Assembly: GCF_024345995.1 (NCBI RefSeq)
Contig: NZ_JAGQCE010000003.1
Coordinates: forward strand, 1 to 64,000
Source: Synechococcus sp. Cruz-7E5
GTDB taxonomy: Bacteria; Cyanobacteriota; Cyanobacteriia; PCC-6307; Cyanobiaceae
Length of the DNA: 64,000 nt
Reading direction: 5' to 3'
Positions 8,707 to 16,901 of the stretch are shown here, one piece after another (position 1 is the first letter of the stretch; each line of letters opens with the position of its first letter). The notes under the pieces are model-generated. The model was not told the DNA's origin and did not search any database. It saw only the letters and a program-made list of their open reading frames with translations. A program made the position numbers and the translations under genes.

Positions 8707-8734
8707 TGAACTGGCGGGTGCTCGCACCAGTTCA
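8707..8734. repeat. Imperfect palindrome in the radA/rpaB divergent gap
   Basis: TGAACTGG(8707-8714)...TGC (8719-8721) and GCA...CCAGTTCA (8724-8734) form an 11-bp inverted repeat around a 2-base centre, interrupted by a 4-base insertion (CGGG) in the left arm. It sits about 36 bp upstream of the rpaB ATG and 30 bp upstream of the radA start. It could be an operator for a dimeric regulator or an RNA hairpin in the rpaB leader. Confidence 0.4.
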
Positions 8735-8769
8735 GTGGTCGGAGATTTTGCAACCGTGCCGGCGACGCG

Positions 8770-9516
8770 ATGACGGTTTCCAGCTCAGCGAAGGAGACCA
8801 TCCTGGTCGTCGACGACGAAGCCAGCATCCGCAGGATTCTGGACACACGCCTTTCGATGATCGGTTACCACGTGGTCACCGCATCCGACGGGATAGAGGC
8901 TCTCGAGGCATTCCGTCAGTCGAGTCCGGATCTGGTGGTGCTCGACGTGATGATGCCCAGGCTCGACGGCTATGGGGTCTGCCAGGAGCTGCGCAAGGAG
9001 TCGGATGTGCCGATCGTGATGCTCACCGCCCTGGGCGATGTGGCTGACCGCATCACCGGCCTGGAGCTGGGGGCCGATGACTACGTCGTCAAGCCCTTCA
9101 GCCCCAAGGAACTGGAGGCTCGCATCCGCTGCGTGCTGCGACGGGTGGAGAAGGACCAGGTGGTGGGGATCCCCAATTCCGGAGTCATCCAGGTGGGGGA
9201 GCTGCGCATCGACACCAACAAGCGGCAGGTCTACCGGGGCGAGGAGCGCATCCGCCTCACAGGCATGGAATTCAGTTTGCTGGAGTTGCTGGTGAGCCGC
9301 TCGGGCGAACCCTTCAGCCGTGGCGAAATCCTCAAGGAAGTGTGGGGCTATACACCCGAGCGCCATGTGGACACCCGGGTGGTGGATGTCCACATCTCCC
9401 GGTTGCGCTCCAAGCTGGAGGATGATCCAGCCAATCCCGAGCTGATCCTCACGGCTCGTGGCACGGGATACCTGTTTCAGCGCATCGTGGAAGCCGTTGC
9501 CTCCGAAGGAACCTGA
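8770..9516 (+). CDS. rpaB: Response regulator RpaB (Ycf27, essential high-light regulator)
   Basis: This 248-residue OmpR-family regulator has a receiver domain (DDE acidic pocket, phosphoacceptor Asp59 in VVLDVMMPRLDG, Lys in VVKPFSPKELEARI) followed by a winged-helix domain ([32 protein letters not shown]). The sequence matches RpaB/Ycf27, the partner of histidine kinase NblS (Hik33), which binds HLR1 elements to control photosystem and high-light genes. The kinase is not in this window. The stop overlaps the proposed plsX start, so rpaB may head the plsX-fabH-fabD-plsC transcript. Confidence 0.94.
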   Translation: MTVSSSAKETILVVDDEASIRRILDTRLSMIGYHVVTASDGIEALEAFRQSSPDLVVLDVMMPRLDGYGVCQELRKESDVPIVMLTALGDVADRITGLELGADDYVVKPFSPKELEARIRCVLRRVEKDQVVGIPNSGVIQVGELRIDTNKRQVYRGEERIRLTGMEFSLLELLVSRSGEPFSRGEILKEVWGYTPERHVDTRVVDVHISRLRSKLEDDPANPELILTARGTGYLFQRIVEAVASEGT

Positions 9517-10855
9517 TCTCGATCCTCGCTCCGGCAGGCGTGCCAAGCCCAGCCGGGCCATCCGTCGCCTGGTGATCTGGTACCGCCGCAATGCGGCGGT
9601 CACCACGATCGTGGGCACAGCCACCTCCTCCGCCAGCACGGCAGCGTCGGCCGCGGGTTCTGTGGCAGGCACGATGGCCTCTGCCGCAGGGTCCGTGGCC
9701 GGCAGTATGGCCTCGACGGCCGGCTCGGTCCTCAACCCGCTGGTGATGGATCCCCTGCGCCGGCTCCAGCAGAGTGGTGGGGAAGAACTGGCCGCCATCA
9801 GCCGTGGCGAGCGCCTCTGGGTCGCCGTCGACGGCATGGGGGGCGACCACGCTCCGGGACCGATCCTGGAGGGTTGTCTCAGGGCGGTGCAGATCCTGCC
9901 CGTGCGCATCCGCTTCGTGGCCGAAGCAGCGGCGGTGGAGGCGGTGGTGCCCAAGCTGGGCCTGGGAGAGCTGCTGAGGGAATCTATCCAGCGGGGCCTG
10001 ATCGAGCTGGTGCCCAGCGGCCCATCCGTGGGCATGGACGACGAGGCCACGGTGGTTCGGCGCAAGCGCGACGCCAGCATCAACCTGGCCATGGACCTGG
10101 TGAAGCGGGGGGAGGCCACCGCGGTCTACTCGGCAGGCAACTCCGGGGCCGTGATGGCCTCGGCCATCTTCCGGCTCGGACGTCTCAAAGGCATCGATCG
10201 GCCGGCCATCGGCGCCCTCTTCCCCACCAAGGACCCTTCCCAGCAGGTGCTGGTGCTTGATGTAGGCGCCAACATGGACTGCAAACCGGGCTACCTGCAC
10301 CAGTTCGCCCTGCTGGGGAGCATCTACAGCCGCGACGTACTCGGGGTACCCAAGCCGAGCGTCGGTCTGCTCAACATCGGCGAAGAGGAGTGCAAGGGCA
10401 ACGAACTCACGCTCAAGGCCTTCCCCCTGCTGGCCGCCGAACCCCGGATTTCCTTCAAGGGCAATTGTGAAGGCCGCGATGTGCTCTCAGGCAGCTTCGA
10501 TGTGGTGGTCTGCGATGGCTACACCGGCAACGTGCTCCTGAAGTTTCTCGAGTCGGTGGGCAGCGTTCTCCTCGACGTGCTGCGTGCGGAATTGCCCCGC
10601 GGTCGCCGCGGCAAGGTGGGTTCGGCCTTCCTGCGCAGCAATCTGATCCGGATCAAGAAACGCCTCGACCATGCCGAACACGGGGGGGCCTTGCTGCTGG
10701 GCGTGAACGGTGTCTGCGTGATCGGCCATGGCAGCAGCAAGGCCCTCTCGGTGGTCAGTGCCCTGCGACTCGCCCACCTGGCCGCCAGCCACGGGGTCAT
10801 GGACGACCTGCACAGGCTCAGCGCCCAGGAAGACACCGTCACCGCCTGTGGTTGA
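9497..10855 (+). CDS. plsX: Phosphate acyltransferase PlsX with long repetitive N-terminal extension
   Basis: The enzyme makes acyl-phosphate from acyl-ACP for the PlsX/PlsY route to lysophosphatidic acid. The PlsX domain starts near residue 107 (LWVAVDGMGGDHAPG) and includes the conserved SAGNSGAVMA, LDVGANMDCKP and GYTGNVLLK segments. From the proposed TTG at 9497 the protein is 452 residues, about 100 more than typical PlsX, because of an N-terminal extension: a basic-aromatic stretch RRLVIWYRRN followed by three 11-residue Ala/Ser/Gly repeats (residues 50-82). The start overlaps rpaB by 20 bases; GTG at 9458 or a start within the extension are alternatives. First gene of a lipid operon. 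Confidence 0.88.
   Translation: MPPKEPDLDPRSGRRAKPSRAIRRLVIWYRRNAAVTTIVGTATSSASTAASAAGSVAGTMASAAGSVAGSMASTAGSVLNPLVMDPLRRLQQSGGEELAAISRGERLWVAVDGMGGDHAPGPILEGCLRAVQILPVRIRFVAEAAAVEAVVPKLGLGELLRESIQRGLIELVPSGPSVGMDDEATVVRRKRDASINLAMDLVKRGEATAVYSAGNSGAVMASAIFRLGRLKGIDRPAIGALFPTKDPSQQVLVLDVGANMDCKPGYLHQFALLGSIYSRDVLGVPKPSVGLLNIGEEECKGNELTLKAFPLLAAEPRISFKGNCEGRDVLSGSFDVVVCDGYTGNVLLKFLESVGSVLLDVLRAELPRGRRGKVGSAFLRSNLIRIKKRLDHAEHGGALLLGVNGVCVIGHGSSKALSVVSALRLAHLAASHGVMDDLHRLSAQEDTVTACG
9644..9742 (+). repeat. Three tandem 33-bp units coding for an Ala/Ser/Gly repeat in PlsX
   Basis: Three consecutive 33-base units encode ASAAGSVAGTM, ASAAGSVAGSM and ASTAGSVLNPL. The peptide units are nearly identical while the codons have drifted, so the repeat has been kept or aged at the protein level and is not a recent slippage product. 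It lies between a basic-aromatic segment and the catalytic domain. Confidence 0.7.
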
Positions 10856-10880
10856 CTGAGCGCAACTGAGGACTGAGACG

Positions 10881-11924
10881 GTGTCGCTCGGCCGGATGGG
10901 CGCAGGGATGGCCCTGGTGGGTAGCGGCAGCGCCCTGCCGCTGGTCAGCATCAGCAATGAGCAGCTCAGCCGCCGGGTCGACACCAACGACGCCTGGATC
11001 CGCAGCCGTACTGGCATCTCCTCTCGCCGAGTCGCCGGTCCAGGTGAAACCCTCACCAGCCTGGCTACCGCCGCCGCCCAGGCTGCCCTTGAGCAGGCCG
11101 GCTGGGACGCCGAGGATCTGGACCTGATCCTGCTGGCCACCTCCAGCCCGGATGATCTGTTCGGAACCGCCCCACGGGTGCAGGGAGCCCTCGGCGCCCG
11201 AGGGGCAGCGGCCTTCGATCTCACTGCCGCCTGCAGCGGCTTTCTGTTTGCACTGATCACCGCCGGCCAGTACATCCGCGGGGGAACGGTGGGGCGGGCC
11301 CTGGTGATCGGCGCCGATCAGCTCAGCCGCTGGATCGACTGGGACGATCGCAGCACCTGCGTGCTCTTCGGTGACGGTGCCGCCGCCGTGGCGGTGGAAG
11401 CCTGCGAGGAGTCGAGCAACGGACTGCTGGGCTTCAAGATGCACTCCGATGGCCGCCGGGCCGACTGCCTCTCCTTGCGCCAGCAGGATGATCACGTTCC
11501 CCTGCTGGAGGGCCATTCGACCCAGAAAGGCGGCTTCGAGACCATCCACATGAATGGACAGGAGGTCTACAAGTTCGCGGTGCGGGAGGTGCCGGCGGTG
11601 TTGCAGGAACTGCTGAAGAGCACCGGCACGACCGCGGAACAGCTCGACTGGCTGCTGCTCCACCAAGCCAACCAGCGCATCCTCGATGCGGTGGCCGACC
11701 GCTTTGCCATCCCCCATGAGCGGGTACTCAGCAATCTGGCCCGCTACGGCAACACCTCCGCCGCCACCATCCCGCTGATGCTGGATGAGGCAGTCAGGGA
11801 TGGCCGGGTTCGCCCAGGCGATCTGATCGCCAGCAGTGGCTTCGGGGCCGGACTCAGCTGGGGCGCGGCCCTGCTGCGCTGGGGTGGTGCCGAGGTCGGC
11901 AAGGCTTCCCCTGACCCCGGTTGA
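10881..11924 (+). CDS. fabH: 3-oxoacyl-ACP synthase III
   Basis: FabH condenses acetyl-CoA with malonyl-ACP to start fatty-acid synthesis. The 347-residue protein carries the catalytic triad: Cys118 in DLTAACSGFLFA, His in LLHQANQRI and Asn in YGNTSAATIP, plus WIRSRTGI near the N-terminus and a C-terminal SSGFGAGLSWG. GTG at 10881 has a GAGG-like element about 10 bases upstream; ATG at 10908 (ALVGSGSALP follows) is the conserved part and could be the true start. It follows plsX by 25 bases and precedes fabD by 43. Confidence 0.95.
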   Translation: MSLGRMGAGMALVGSGSALPLVSISNEQLSRRVDTNDAWIRSRTGISSRRVAGPGETLTSLATAAAQAALEQAGWDAEDLDLILLATSSPDDLFGTAPRVQGALGARGAAAFDLTAACSGFLFALITAGQYIRGGTVGRALVIGADQLSRWIDWDDRSTCVLFGDGAAAVAVEACEESSNGLLGFKMHSDGRRADCLSLRQQDDHVPLLEGHSTQKGGFETIHMNGQEVYKFAVREVPAVLQELLKSTGTTAEQLDWLLLHQANQRILDAVADRFAIPHERVLSNLARYGNTSAATIPLMLDEAVRDGRVRPGDLIASSGFGAGLSWGAALLRWGGAEVGKASPDPG

Positions 11925-11967
11925 ACGGCACCGACTTAATCTCCAGCCGGTTCAAGCGCGTGTCGTC

Positions 11968-12867
11968 ATGGGGATTGCCTGGGTGTTTCCCGGTCAGGGC
12001 TCACAGAAAGCCGGCATGGCCAGCGGCGTGCTGGAGCTCCCTGGTGCTCGCGAGCGCTTCACCGCCGCCTCCGACCTGCTGGGCCGCGACCTGCTGGCGA
12101 TCTGCGCGGGCGAGGCGAGCGAGGGCCAGGGGGAGCCGTCCGATCTGGGCGACACCAGAAACACCCAACCCGCCCTGTTCGTGCTGGAAAGCCTGCTGGT
12201 GGATGGCCTCAAGGCCCAGGGCCGCCAGGCCGATCTGGTGGCCGGCCACAGCCTGGGCGAACTGGTGGCCCTCTACGCCGCCGAGGTCTTCGACTTCGGC
12301 ACCGGCTTGGAGCTGGTGCGCCGCCGCAGCGAGCTGATGGCGGCTGCGGGCGGTGGGGCGATGACCGCGGTGATGGGCTTCGAGCGCAGCGAACTGGAGG
12401 CACTGGTGGAAGCCAGCGAGGGCGCGGTGATCGCCAACGACAACAGTGCGGCCCAGGTAGTGATCTCCGGGCTGCCGGAGGCCGTGGCCGCCGTGGCAGC
12501 CCAGCTCTCCTGCAAGCGGGCCATTCCCCTGGCGGTCTCCGGGGCGTTCCACTCGCCGTTCATGGCCGATGCGGCCGCCGCCTTCGCCGCCGTGCTGGAG
12601 GAGGTGCCCTTCGCCGACGCCAGCATCCCGGTGCTGAGCAACACCGATCCAACCCCCTGCCGCGACGGGAGCGAGCTCAAGCAACGCCTCCGGCGGCAGA
12701 TGGTGAGCGGTGTGCGTTGGCGCGAAATCATGGATCAGCTGGCGGCCCAGGGCATCGACACCGTGGTGGAGATCGGCCCTGGCAACGTGCTCAGTGGTCT
12801 GATCAAACGCAGCCTGACGGGGGTGACCACCGCCCAGATCAGCAGCGCCGCCGACCTGGGACTGTGA
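11968..12867 (+). CDS. fabD: Malonyl-CoA:ACP transacylase
   Basis: This 299-residue enzyme loads malonyl groups onto acyl carrier protein. It has the oxyanion motif VFPGQGSQ (residues 6-13), nucleophile Ser95 in AGHSLGE, the active-site His in SGAFHSPFM and a C-terminal EIGPGNVLSGL. ATG at 11968 gives the standard family N-terminus (MGIAWVFPGQG); the upstream open frame overlaps fabH out of register. Its stop overlaps the plsC GTG (GTGA), so translation is coupled. Confidence 0.95.
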   Translation: MGIAWVFPGQGSQKAGMASGVLELPGARERFTAASDLLGRDLLAICAGEASEGQGEPSDLGDTRNTQPALFVLESLLVDGLKAQGRQADLVAGHSLGELVALYAAEVFDFGTGLELVRRRSELMAAAGGGAMTAVMGFERSELEALVEASEGAVIANDNSAAQVVISGLPEAVAAVAAQLSCKRAIPLAVSGAFHSPFMADAAAAFAAVLEEVPFADASIPVLSNTDPTPCRDGSELKQRLRRQMVSGVRWREIMDQLAAQGIDTVVEIGPGNVLSGLIKRSLTGVTTAQISSAADLGL

Positions 12868-13634
12868 GCGACACAGGGAAGGGTCTCCCGGCCAACGGGC
12901 CGATCGCGCCCCGCCGCCGCGGCCGGCGCCGCCGGGTTGACCCCCCGGCCCTGCTGACGCCCAGGCCAAGCCTCACATACCGCCTGATCAGCTACCTGCT
13001 GGTATTTCCGGTGTTCCGGCTGCTGTTCAGGGGGCGTACCAGCGGCAACGACCAGGTGCCCTTGGATGGAGCCCTTGTGGTGGTCGCTAACCACGGCTCG
13101 CACCTCGACCCGCCTCTGCTGGGGCACGCCCTGGGGCGTCCGGTGGCCTTCATGGCCAAGGCCGAACTGTTCCGGGTGCCTCTGCTGGGGCCCATCATCA
13201 GGGCCTGCGGGGCCTATCCCGTCTCCCGTGGTGCCAGCGACCGGGAGGCAATCCGCATCGCCACCGACCGCCTGCTCGAGGGCTGGGCCACCGGAGTCTT
13301 CATCGACGGCACCCGTCAGTCGGATGGGCGCGTGAACCAGCCGCAGCCTGGGGCCGCCCTGCTGGCGGCACGGGCCGGGGTTCCTCTCCTGCCGGTGGCG
13401 ATCATCAACAGTCACCGGGCCCTCGGGACGGGTCAGAGCACCCCAAGGCTGGTGCCGATCCACATCCGCATCGGCCAGATCATCCCGCCACCCGCCTCCC
13501 GTCGCCGCGTCGACCTGCTGGCCACCACCGCCGCCTGTCAAGAGCAGATCAACGCGCTCCTTGACCAGGGCCTGCTGGCCCCAGCGCGGGCTCCAGCTGC
13601 CCTGCCGCCCACGAGCGCAGATCCCGACCGGTGA
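12864..13634 (+). CDS. plsC: 1-acyl-sn-glycerol-3-phosphate acyltransferase (PlsC-like)
   Basis: This 256-residue membrane-associated acyltransferase makes phosphatidic acid from lysophosphatidic acid. The acyltransferase blocks are visible: block I NHGSHLDP (NHxxxxD), block II around PVSRGASDREAI, block III FIDGTRQSDG and block IV VPLLPVAI. An Arg-rich N-terminus (RRRGRRRR) precedes a hydrophobic helix (LISYLLVFPVFRLLF). GTG at 12864 overlaps the fabD stop by four bases. The last 86 bases overlap the 3' end of the convergent DUF218 gene. The operon plsX-fabH-fabD-plsC joins acyl-chain initiation to phospholipid assembly. Confidence 0.9.
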   Translation: MSDTGKGLPANGPIAPRRRGRRRRVDPPALLTPRPSLTYRLISYLLVFPVFRLLFRGRTSGNDQVPLDGALVVVANHGSHLDPPLLGHALGRPVAFMAKAELFRVPLLGPIIRACGAYPVSRGASDREAIRIATDRLLEGWATGVFIDGTRQSDGRVNQPQPGAALLAARAGVPLLPVAIINSHRALGTGQSTPRLVPIHIRIGQIIPPPASRRRVDLLATTAACQEQINALLDQGLLAPARAPAALPPTSADPDR

Positions 13635-14133
13635 CCACCCAGGCAGCGGCCCGGAGGCCATCGCCCCAGACCTTGCGGCGCCCCTCCGGCAGGCAGCCGT
13701 CCCCGCAGGGCACGGCCACCGGGGTGAGGTGGATGCCGCGACTGCCGGCCACAATCCGTCCCACCAGGAGGGCCCGGTCCATGTGATCGCTGCTGGTGAC
13801 CAGCAACACATGGTGGATCCCCAGTCGCTTGAGGTCATCCACGACGGTGGTGAAGTTACCGAGGGTGTCGCGGGCTCGGTAATCGAGCCGAAACTGGCGG
13901 CGATCAAGCCCCTCCTGACTGAACAGCCACTGGGCATATTCAGGATTGCTGCCACCACTCACCAGCAGGGGCAGACCGTCACGATGGGCCAGCCGACCGG
14001 CCAGCTTCTCCCGCTCGATATCGCCACCCAGCACCAGGATCAACTGAGGCTGGCCGAGACTGGGCAGCAGCCATCCGCGGCCGACCAGCACCAGAGAGCC
14101 GGCCAGCAGCGCCAGCATCAGCAGCCGTCGCAT
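13549..14133 (-). CDS. DUF218/YdcF-family membrane-anchored protein
   Basis: The 194-residue protein starts MRRLLMLALLAGSLVLVGRGW, a short basic N-terminus plus one hydrophobic helix likely to anchor it or act as a signal. The following domain fits DUF218 (YdcF/SanA-like): LILVLGGDIER, LPLLVSGGSNPEY, DYRARDTLGNFTTVV and LLVTSSDHMDRA. The biochemical role of the family is poorly defined; some members act in envelope biogenesis. Its ATG overlaps the tsaB stop by one base. The 3' end overlaps plsC by 86 bases on the opposite strand. Confidence 0.75.
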   Translation of the reverse strand: MRRLLMLALLAGSLVLVGRGWLLPSLGQPQLILVLGGDIEREKLAGRLAHRDGLPLLVSGGSNPEYAQWLFSQEGLDRRQFRLDYRARDTLGNFTTVVDDLKRLGIHHVLLVTSSDHMDRALLVGRIVAGSRGIHLTPVAVPCGDGCLPEGRRKVWGDGLRAAAWVVTGRDLRSWAAGQLEPALGPAGPGQGAR

Positions 14134-14792
14134 CAGGGCTGCCCTACCGGACTGGTGGGATACAGGGGCAGCACGCTGGCCCAGGGAGCCGCGGATTCCG
14201 CCGCCGCCGCCAGCCCACTCAGCCGCAATAACTGGGCCACGTCGGCCGCCGGATCGACCCGAGCCTCCAGCCGAGCGCCTGGCGGCAGATCGGCCAGCTG
14301 TCCGAACAGGCGCGGGGACTCCCGCTCGGCCATTCCCCCCAGTGCCCACTCGTCCGCGGCGTAGCAACCAGCCACAATGCCGCGACGGGGAAGCTCCTGC
14401 AACAGCCAGAAGGGCTGATCGCTCACTTCGGCGCGCTGACGCAGGCGCTGGGCGATCAGCAGGAAGCTGCTGAATCCATCCAGTGGCAGCGCCAGCTGCT
14501 GGGCCAGGGTGCGGGCGAAAACCACGGTCACTCGGGTGCCGGTAAACCCCCCAGGACCCGTGGCCACGGCCAGACGCCCCAGCTCACGCCACTGGTGAGC
14601 CGGCAGCAGCTGCTCGACACAGGCCAGCAGATCGTTGGAGAGCCGCCGGCCCAGGGGATGGCTGGTGATGCGGGGGCTCGGCGGGGCCAGGGTCCCAGGA
14701 GCAGAGGACAACAACAGGGGGGCGAGGCCCAGCCCAAGCTCGTCGCTGGTGCTGTGCAGCGCCAGCAGCCATGAGGGGGCGACAGTGCTCAT
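14133..14792 (-). CDS. tsaB: tRNA threonylcarbamoyladenosine biosynthesis protein TsaB
   Basis: This 219-residue YeaZ/TsaB protein begins WLLALHSTSDELGLGLA after the start and contains the family signature RLAVATGPGGFTGTRVTV, plus HPLGRRLSNDLLACVEQLL. TsaB scaffolds TsaD and TsaE to make t6A37 on ANN-decoding tRNAs. It sits between ycf34 (4-base ATGA overlap) and the DUF218 gene (1-base overlap), so the three are one transcript. The C-terminal domain is more variable, as usual for the family. Confidence 0.87.
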   Translation of the reverse strand: MSTVAPSWLLALHSTSDELGLGLAPLLLSSAPGTLAPPSPRITSHPLGRRLSNDLLACVEQLLPAHQWRELGRLAVATGPGGFTGTRVTVVFARTLAQQLALPLDGFSSFLLIAQRLRQRAEVSDQPFWLLQELPRRGIVAGCYAADEWALGGMAERESPRLFGQLADLPPGARLEARVDPAADVAQLLRLSGLAAAAESAAPWASVLPLYPTSPVGQP

Positions 14793-15040
14793 GCCGGCAC
14801 CACTTCACCCGGGCGCAGGCGACTCCAGCGGCCCGGGTCCGACTGGAAGCTGCCGCAGGCCCGCACATCCCACTCAACCCCCACCCGAGCGCCCTCCAGG
14901 CTGATGACTTGCACGTGGATGCGGGGGGCCGTGGGACACAGGTCCGGATCTGCACTGAGGTGCTCCACACCGTGCTGCCGTTCCACCGCGTGATAGGCCT
15001 GACAGCGCTCCACCCAGTGGCAGTCGACGCAGATGCACAT
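14789..15040 (-). CDS. ycf34: Ycf34 family Fe-S-type protein
   Basis: From ATG at 15040 the protein is 83 residues, starting MCICVDCHWVERCQAYHAVE, with the conserved cysteine cluster of Ycf34 (C2, C4, C7, C13) and ending FQSDPGRWSRLRPGEVVPA. Ycf34 is found in cyanobacteria and algal plastids; work in Synechocystis linked it to an iron-sulfur cluster and to photosynthetic electron transport. A longer open frame to 15058 adds six residues before the conserved Met. It heads the ycf34-tsaB-DUF218 unit and is divergent from the nucleotidyltransferase gene. Confidence 0.9.
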   Translation of the reverse strand: MCICVDCHWVERCQAYHAVERQHGVEHLSADPDLCPTAPRIHVQVISLEGARVGVEWDVRACGSFQSDPGRWSRLRPGEVVPA

Positions 15041-16298
15041 GCCGCCGGAGCCCTCCACTTACCCCATTCTGAAGTGGGCCTGCTCCCCTGAGGGGCGCAG
15101 GGCTGCGGCCACTGCCGTGCTGCGCCAGGCCCTGGCCGTCGAGGACTGGCCGTGGCCCCCGGACTCCTTCCCCACTGGCACAGCCCTGGTGGGGGGCGCC
15201 GTGCGCGATGGACTGCTGGGGCGCCTTGGACCTCAGCCCGATCTGGACCTGGTGGTGCCCGGGGACGCACTCGCCCTCTGCAACAGCCTGAGTCGCCGCC
15301 ATGGCGGCCGCGTCGTGGTACTTGATGCCGAGCGCTCCATCGCCCGGCTGGTGCTGCGCGGCTGGAGCCTTGACCTGGCCCGACAGGTGGGGGACGACCT
15401 GGAGAGTGATCTCTGGAGAAGGGACTTCAGACTGAATGCCCTGGCCCTGCCGCTGGCGCCAGGTTCCGAGCTGATGGATCCCACAGGTGGTCTGGGTGAC
15501 CTGGTGGGAGGAGAACTGGTGGCGGTGCGGGAAGCGAACCTGCTTGACGATCCCCTGCGGATGCTGCGAGGAGTGCGCCTGGCCGCGGAGCTGGGCTTTC
15601 GCCTGGAGCCCCGCACCCGCGGCTGGATCGAGCGGCACCACGGCCGGATCAGCGAGGTGGCACCGGAGCGGGTGCTGCAGGAACTGGAGAAGCTGGTGCA
15701 GGCCCCCAGCGGCGGGAAGGGCCTGGGGGAGGCTCTCAGCTACGGCCTGCTCGATCCCTGGCGCTCGAGCGGTCCGTACCCGGTCTGGCAACCAGAGCTG
15801 GAGCTGGAGCTGACCACCGCGGAAGCAGCCCGGGCCCTGCCCCTGGCCCGACTGGCGAGGGTTTTTGATGCCGCGTCCCTGGAGCGCTTGCGCAGCAGCC
15901 GTCAGTTGCAGCAGCGCTGCGAACGGTTGCGGCACTGGTTGCTACGGCTGCTCGACAATGCCGAGGGCGCCGCCTCCGGGCTGCAGCGCCTGGGCGAGGC
16001 GGAGCGACTGAGCCTGCATCAGCAGCTGGAGGAGGATCTTCCGGCCCTGCTGCTGTTTTTTCCAGCCAACCTGGCGGCGGACTGGTTAGCGCGCTGGCGT
16101 AATACCCAGGATCCGTTGTTTCATCCCCGTCCACCGATTGATGGCCGCAGCCTGCAGGACCACCTGGGACTGAGCCCGTCCAGGCAGCTGGGGGAGCTGC
16201 TCGCCCATCTCACGCACGAGGCCGCCTACGGCCGCATCCAGGGCCGACAGGCAGCCCTGCGCCAGGCCAGGCTCTGGCTTGAGCGAACCACGGCATGA
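15033..16298 (+). CDS. tRNA nucleotidyltransferase / poly(A) polymerase family protein
   Basis: This class II nucleotidyltransferase has the head motif ALVGGAVRDGLLGR, the metal site PDLDLVVPGD, RRDFRLNALAL, DPTGGLGDL and DDPLRMLRGVRLAAELGF. The family adds or repairs the tRNA 3' CCA, or in some cyanobacterial paralogues acts on A or CC addition or RNA tailing. The longest frame starts at ATG 15033 (421 residues) but overlaps the divergent ycf34 start by 8 bases. GTG at 15117 gives 393 residues and leaves room for promoters, so it is a strong alternative start. Confidence 0.88.
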   Translation: MHMPPEPSTYPILKWACSPEGRRAAATAVLRQALAVEDWPWPPDSFPTGTALVGGAVRDGLLGRLGPQPDLDLVVPGDALALCNSLSRRHGGRVVVLDAERSIARLVLRGWSLDLARQVGDDLESDLWRRDFRLNALALPLAPGSELMDPTGGLGDLVGGELVAVREANLLDDPLRMLRGVRLAAELGFRLEPRTRGWIERHHGRISEVAPERVLQELEKLVQAPSGGKGLGEALSYGLLDPWRSSGPYPVWQPELELELTTAEAARALPLARLARVFDAASLERLRSSRQLQQRCERLRHWLLRLLDNAEGAASGLQRLGEAERLSLHQQLEEDLPALLLFFPANLAADWLARWRNTQDPLFHPRPPIDGRSLQDHLGLSPSRQLGELLAHLTHEAAYGRIQGRQAALRQARLWLERTTA

Positions 16299-16469
16299 TT
16301 TACTTGATAGTGAAAAGGCATTCATCCACAGCCTGACACCGCCCGTGAGCATCGGCTGATCGTCAGAGGTTTCGTCAAGGGATTTCCGAGCCAATGGCTC
16401 TCCAGACCAACCTGTTCATCGATCAACACTCCGCCATCGGTCCAACATTCCCATTCCTCCCCTCGTTTC

Positions 16470-16901
16470 ATGAGCGTTCGTCTTTACGTCGGCAACCTGC
16501 CGCAGAGCTTCGATGACAAGGAACTGACCGATCTGTTCACCGCCGTGGGTGAAGGCGTTCGCTTCAAGACCGTTCAGGACCGCGATACTGGCGCCTGCCG
16601 CGGTTTCGGCTTCGCCAACGTCGACGACGAGAAGCTGGCTGATGTGGTGATCGAGCAGCTCAACGGCCGCGATTTCGGTGGCAACAGCCTGCGCATCGAG
16701 CGCTCCGAGCGACGCGATTCCCGCACTGCCGCCCCCAGCACCGACCGCCGTAGCGGTGGCGCCACCTCCACCGTGGCCCGTAAGGCCGTCAACAAGGTGG
16801 TACACAGCGATGACATCACTGAAGGCGCCCCCGATCCACGCTGGGCCGGCGAGCTGTCCAAACTCAAGTCCCTCCTGGCCAACCAGACTGCCGCCGTCTG
16901 A
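16470..16901 (+). CDS. RRM-type RNA-binding protein
   Basis: This 143-residue protein has one RNA recognition motif at residues 1-82 with RNP2 RLYVGNLP and RNP1 CRGFGFANV. It is followed by a basic, Ser/Thr-rich tail and a short C-terminal helix (DPRWAGELSKLKSLL). Cyanobacterial Rbp proteins of this type often respond to cold, and some help place mRNAs at thylakoids. The 171-base upstream gap is longer than most here and could carry a regulated leader. The last codons repeat in the trailer (GCCGTCTGAG appears twice around 16894-16914). Confidence 0.9.
   Translation: MSVRLYVGNLPQSFDDKELTDLFTAVGEGVRFKTVQDRDTGACRGFGFANVDDEKLADVVIEQLNGRDFGGNSLRIERSERRDSRTAAPSTDRRSGGATSTVARKAVNKVVHSDDITEGAPDPRWAGELSKLKSLLANQTAAV

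Noticed and set aside
8785..10119. A 444-codon minus-strand open frame under rpaB and plsX
   Set aside because: Both real genes on the plus strand have clear family motifs; this frame has none and spans a gene boundary.
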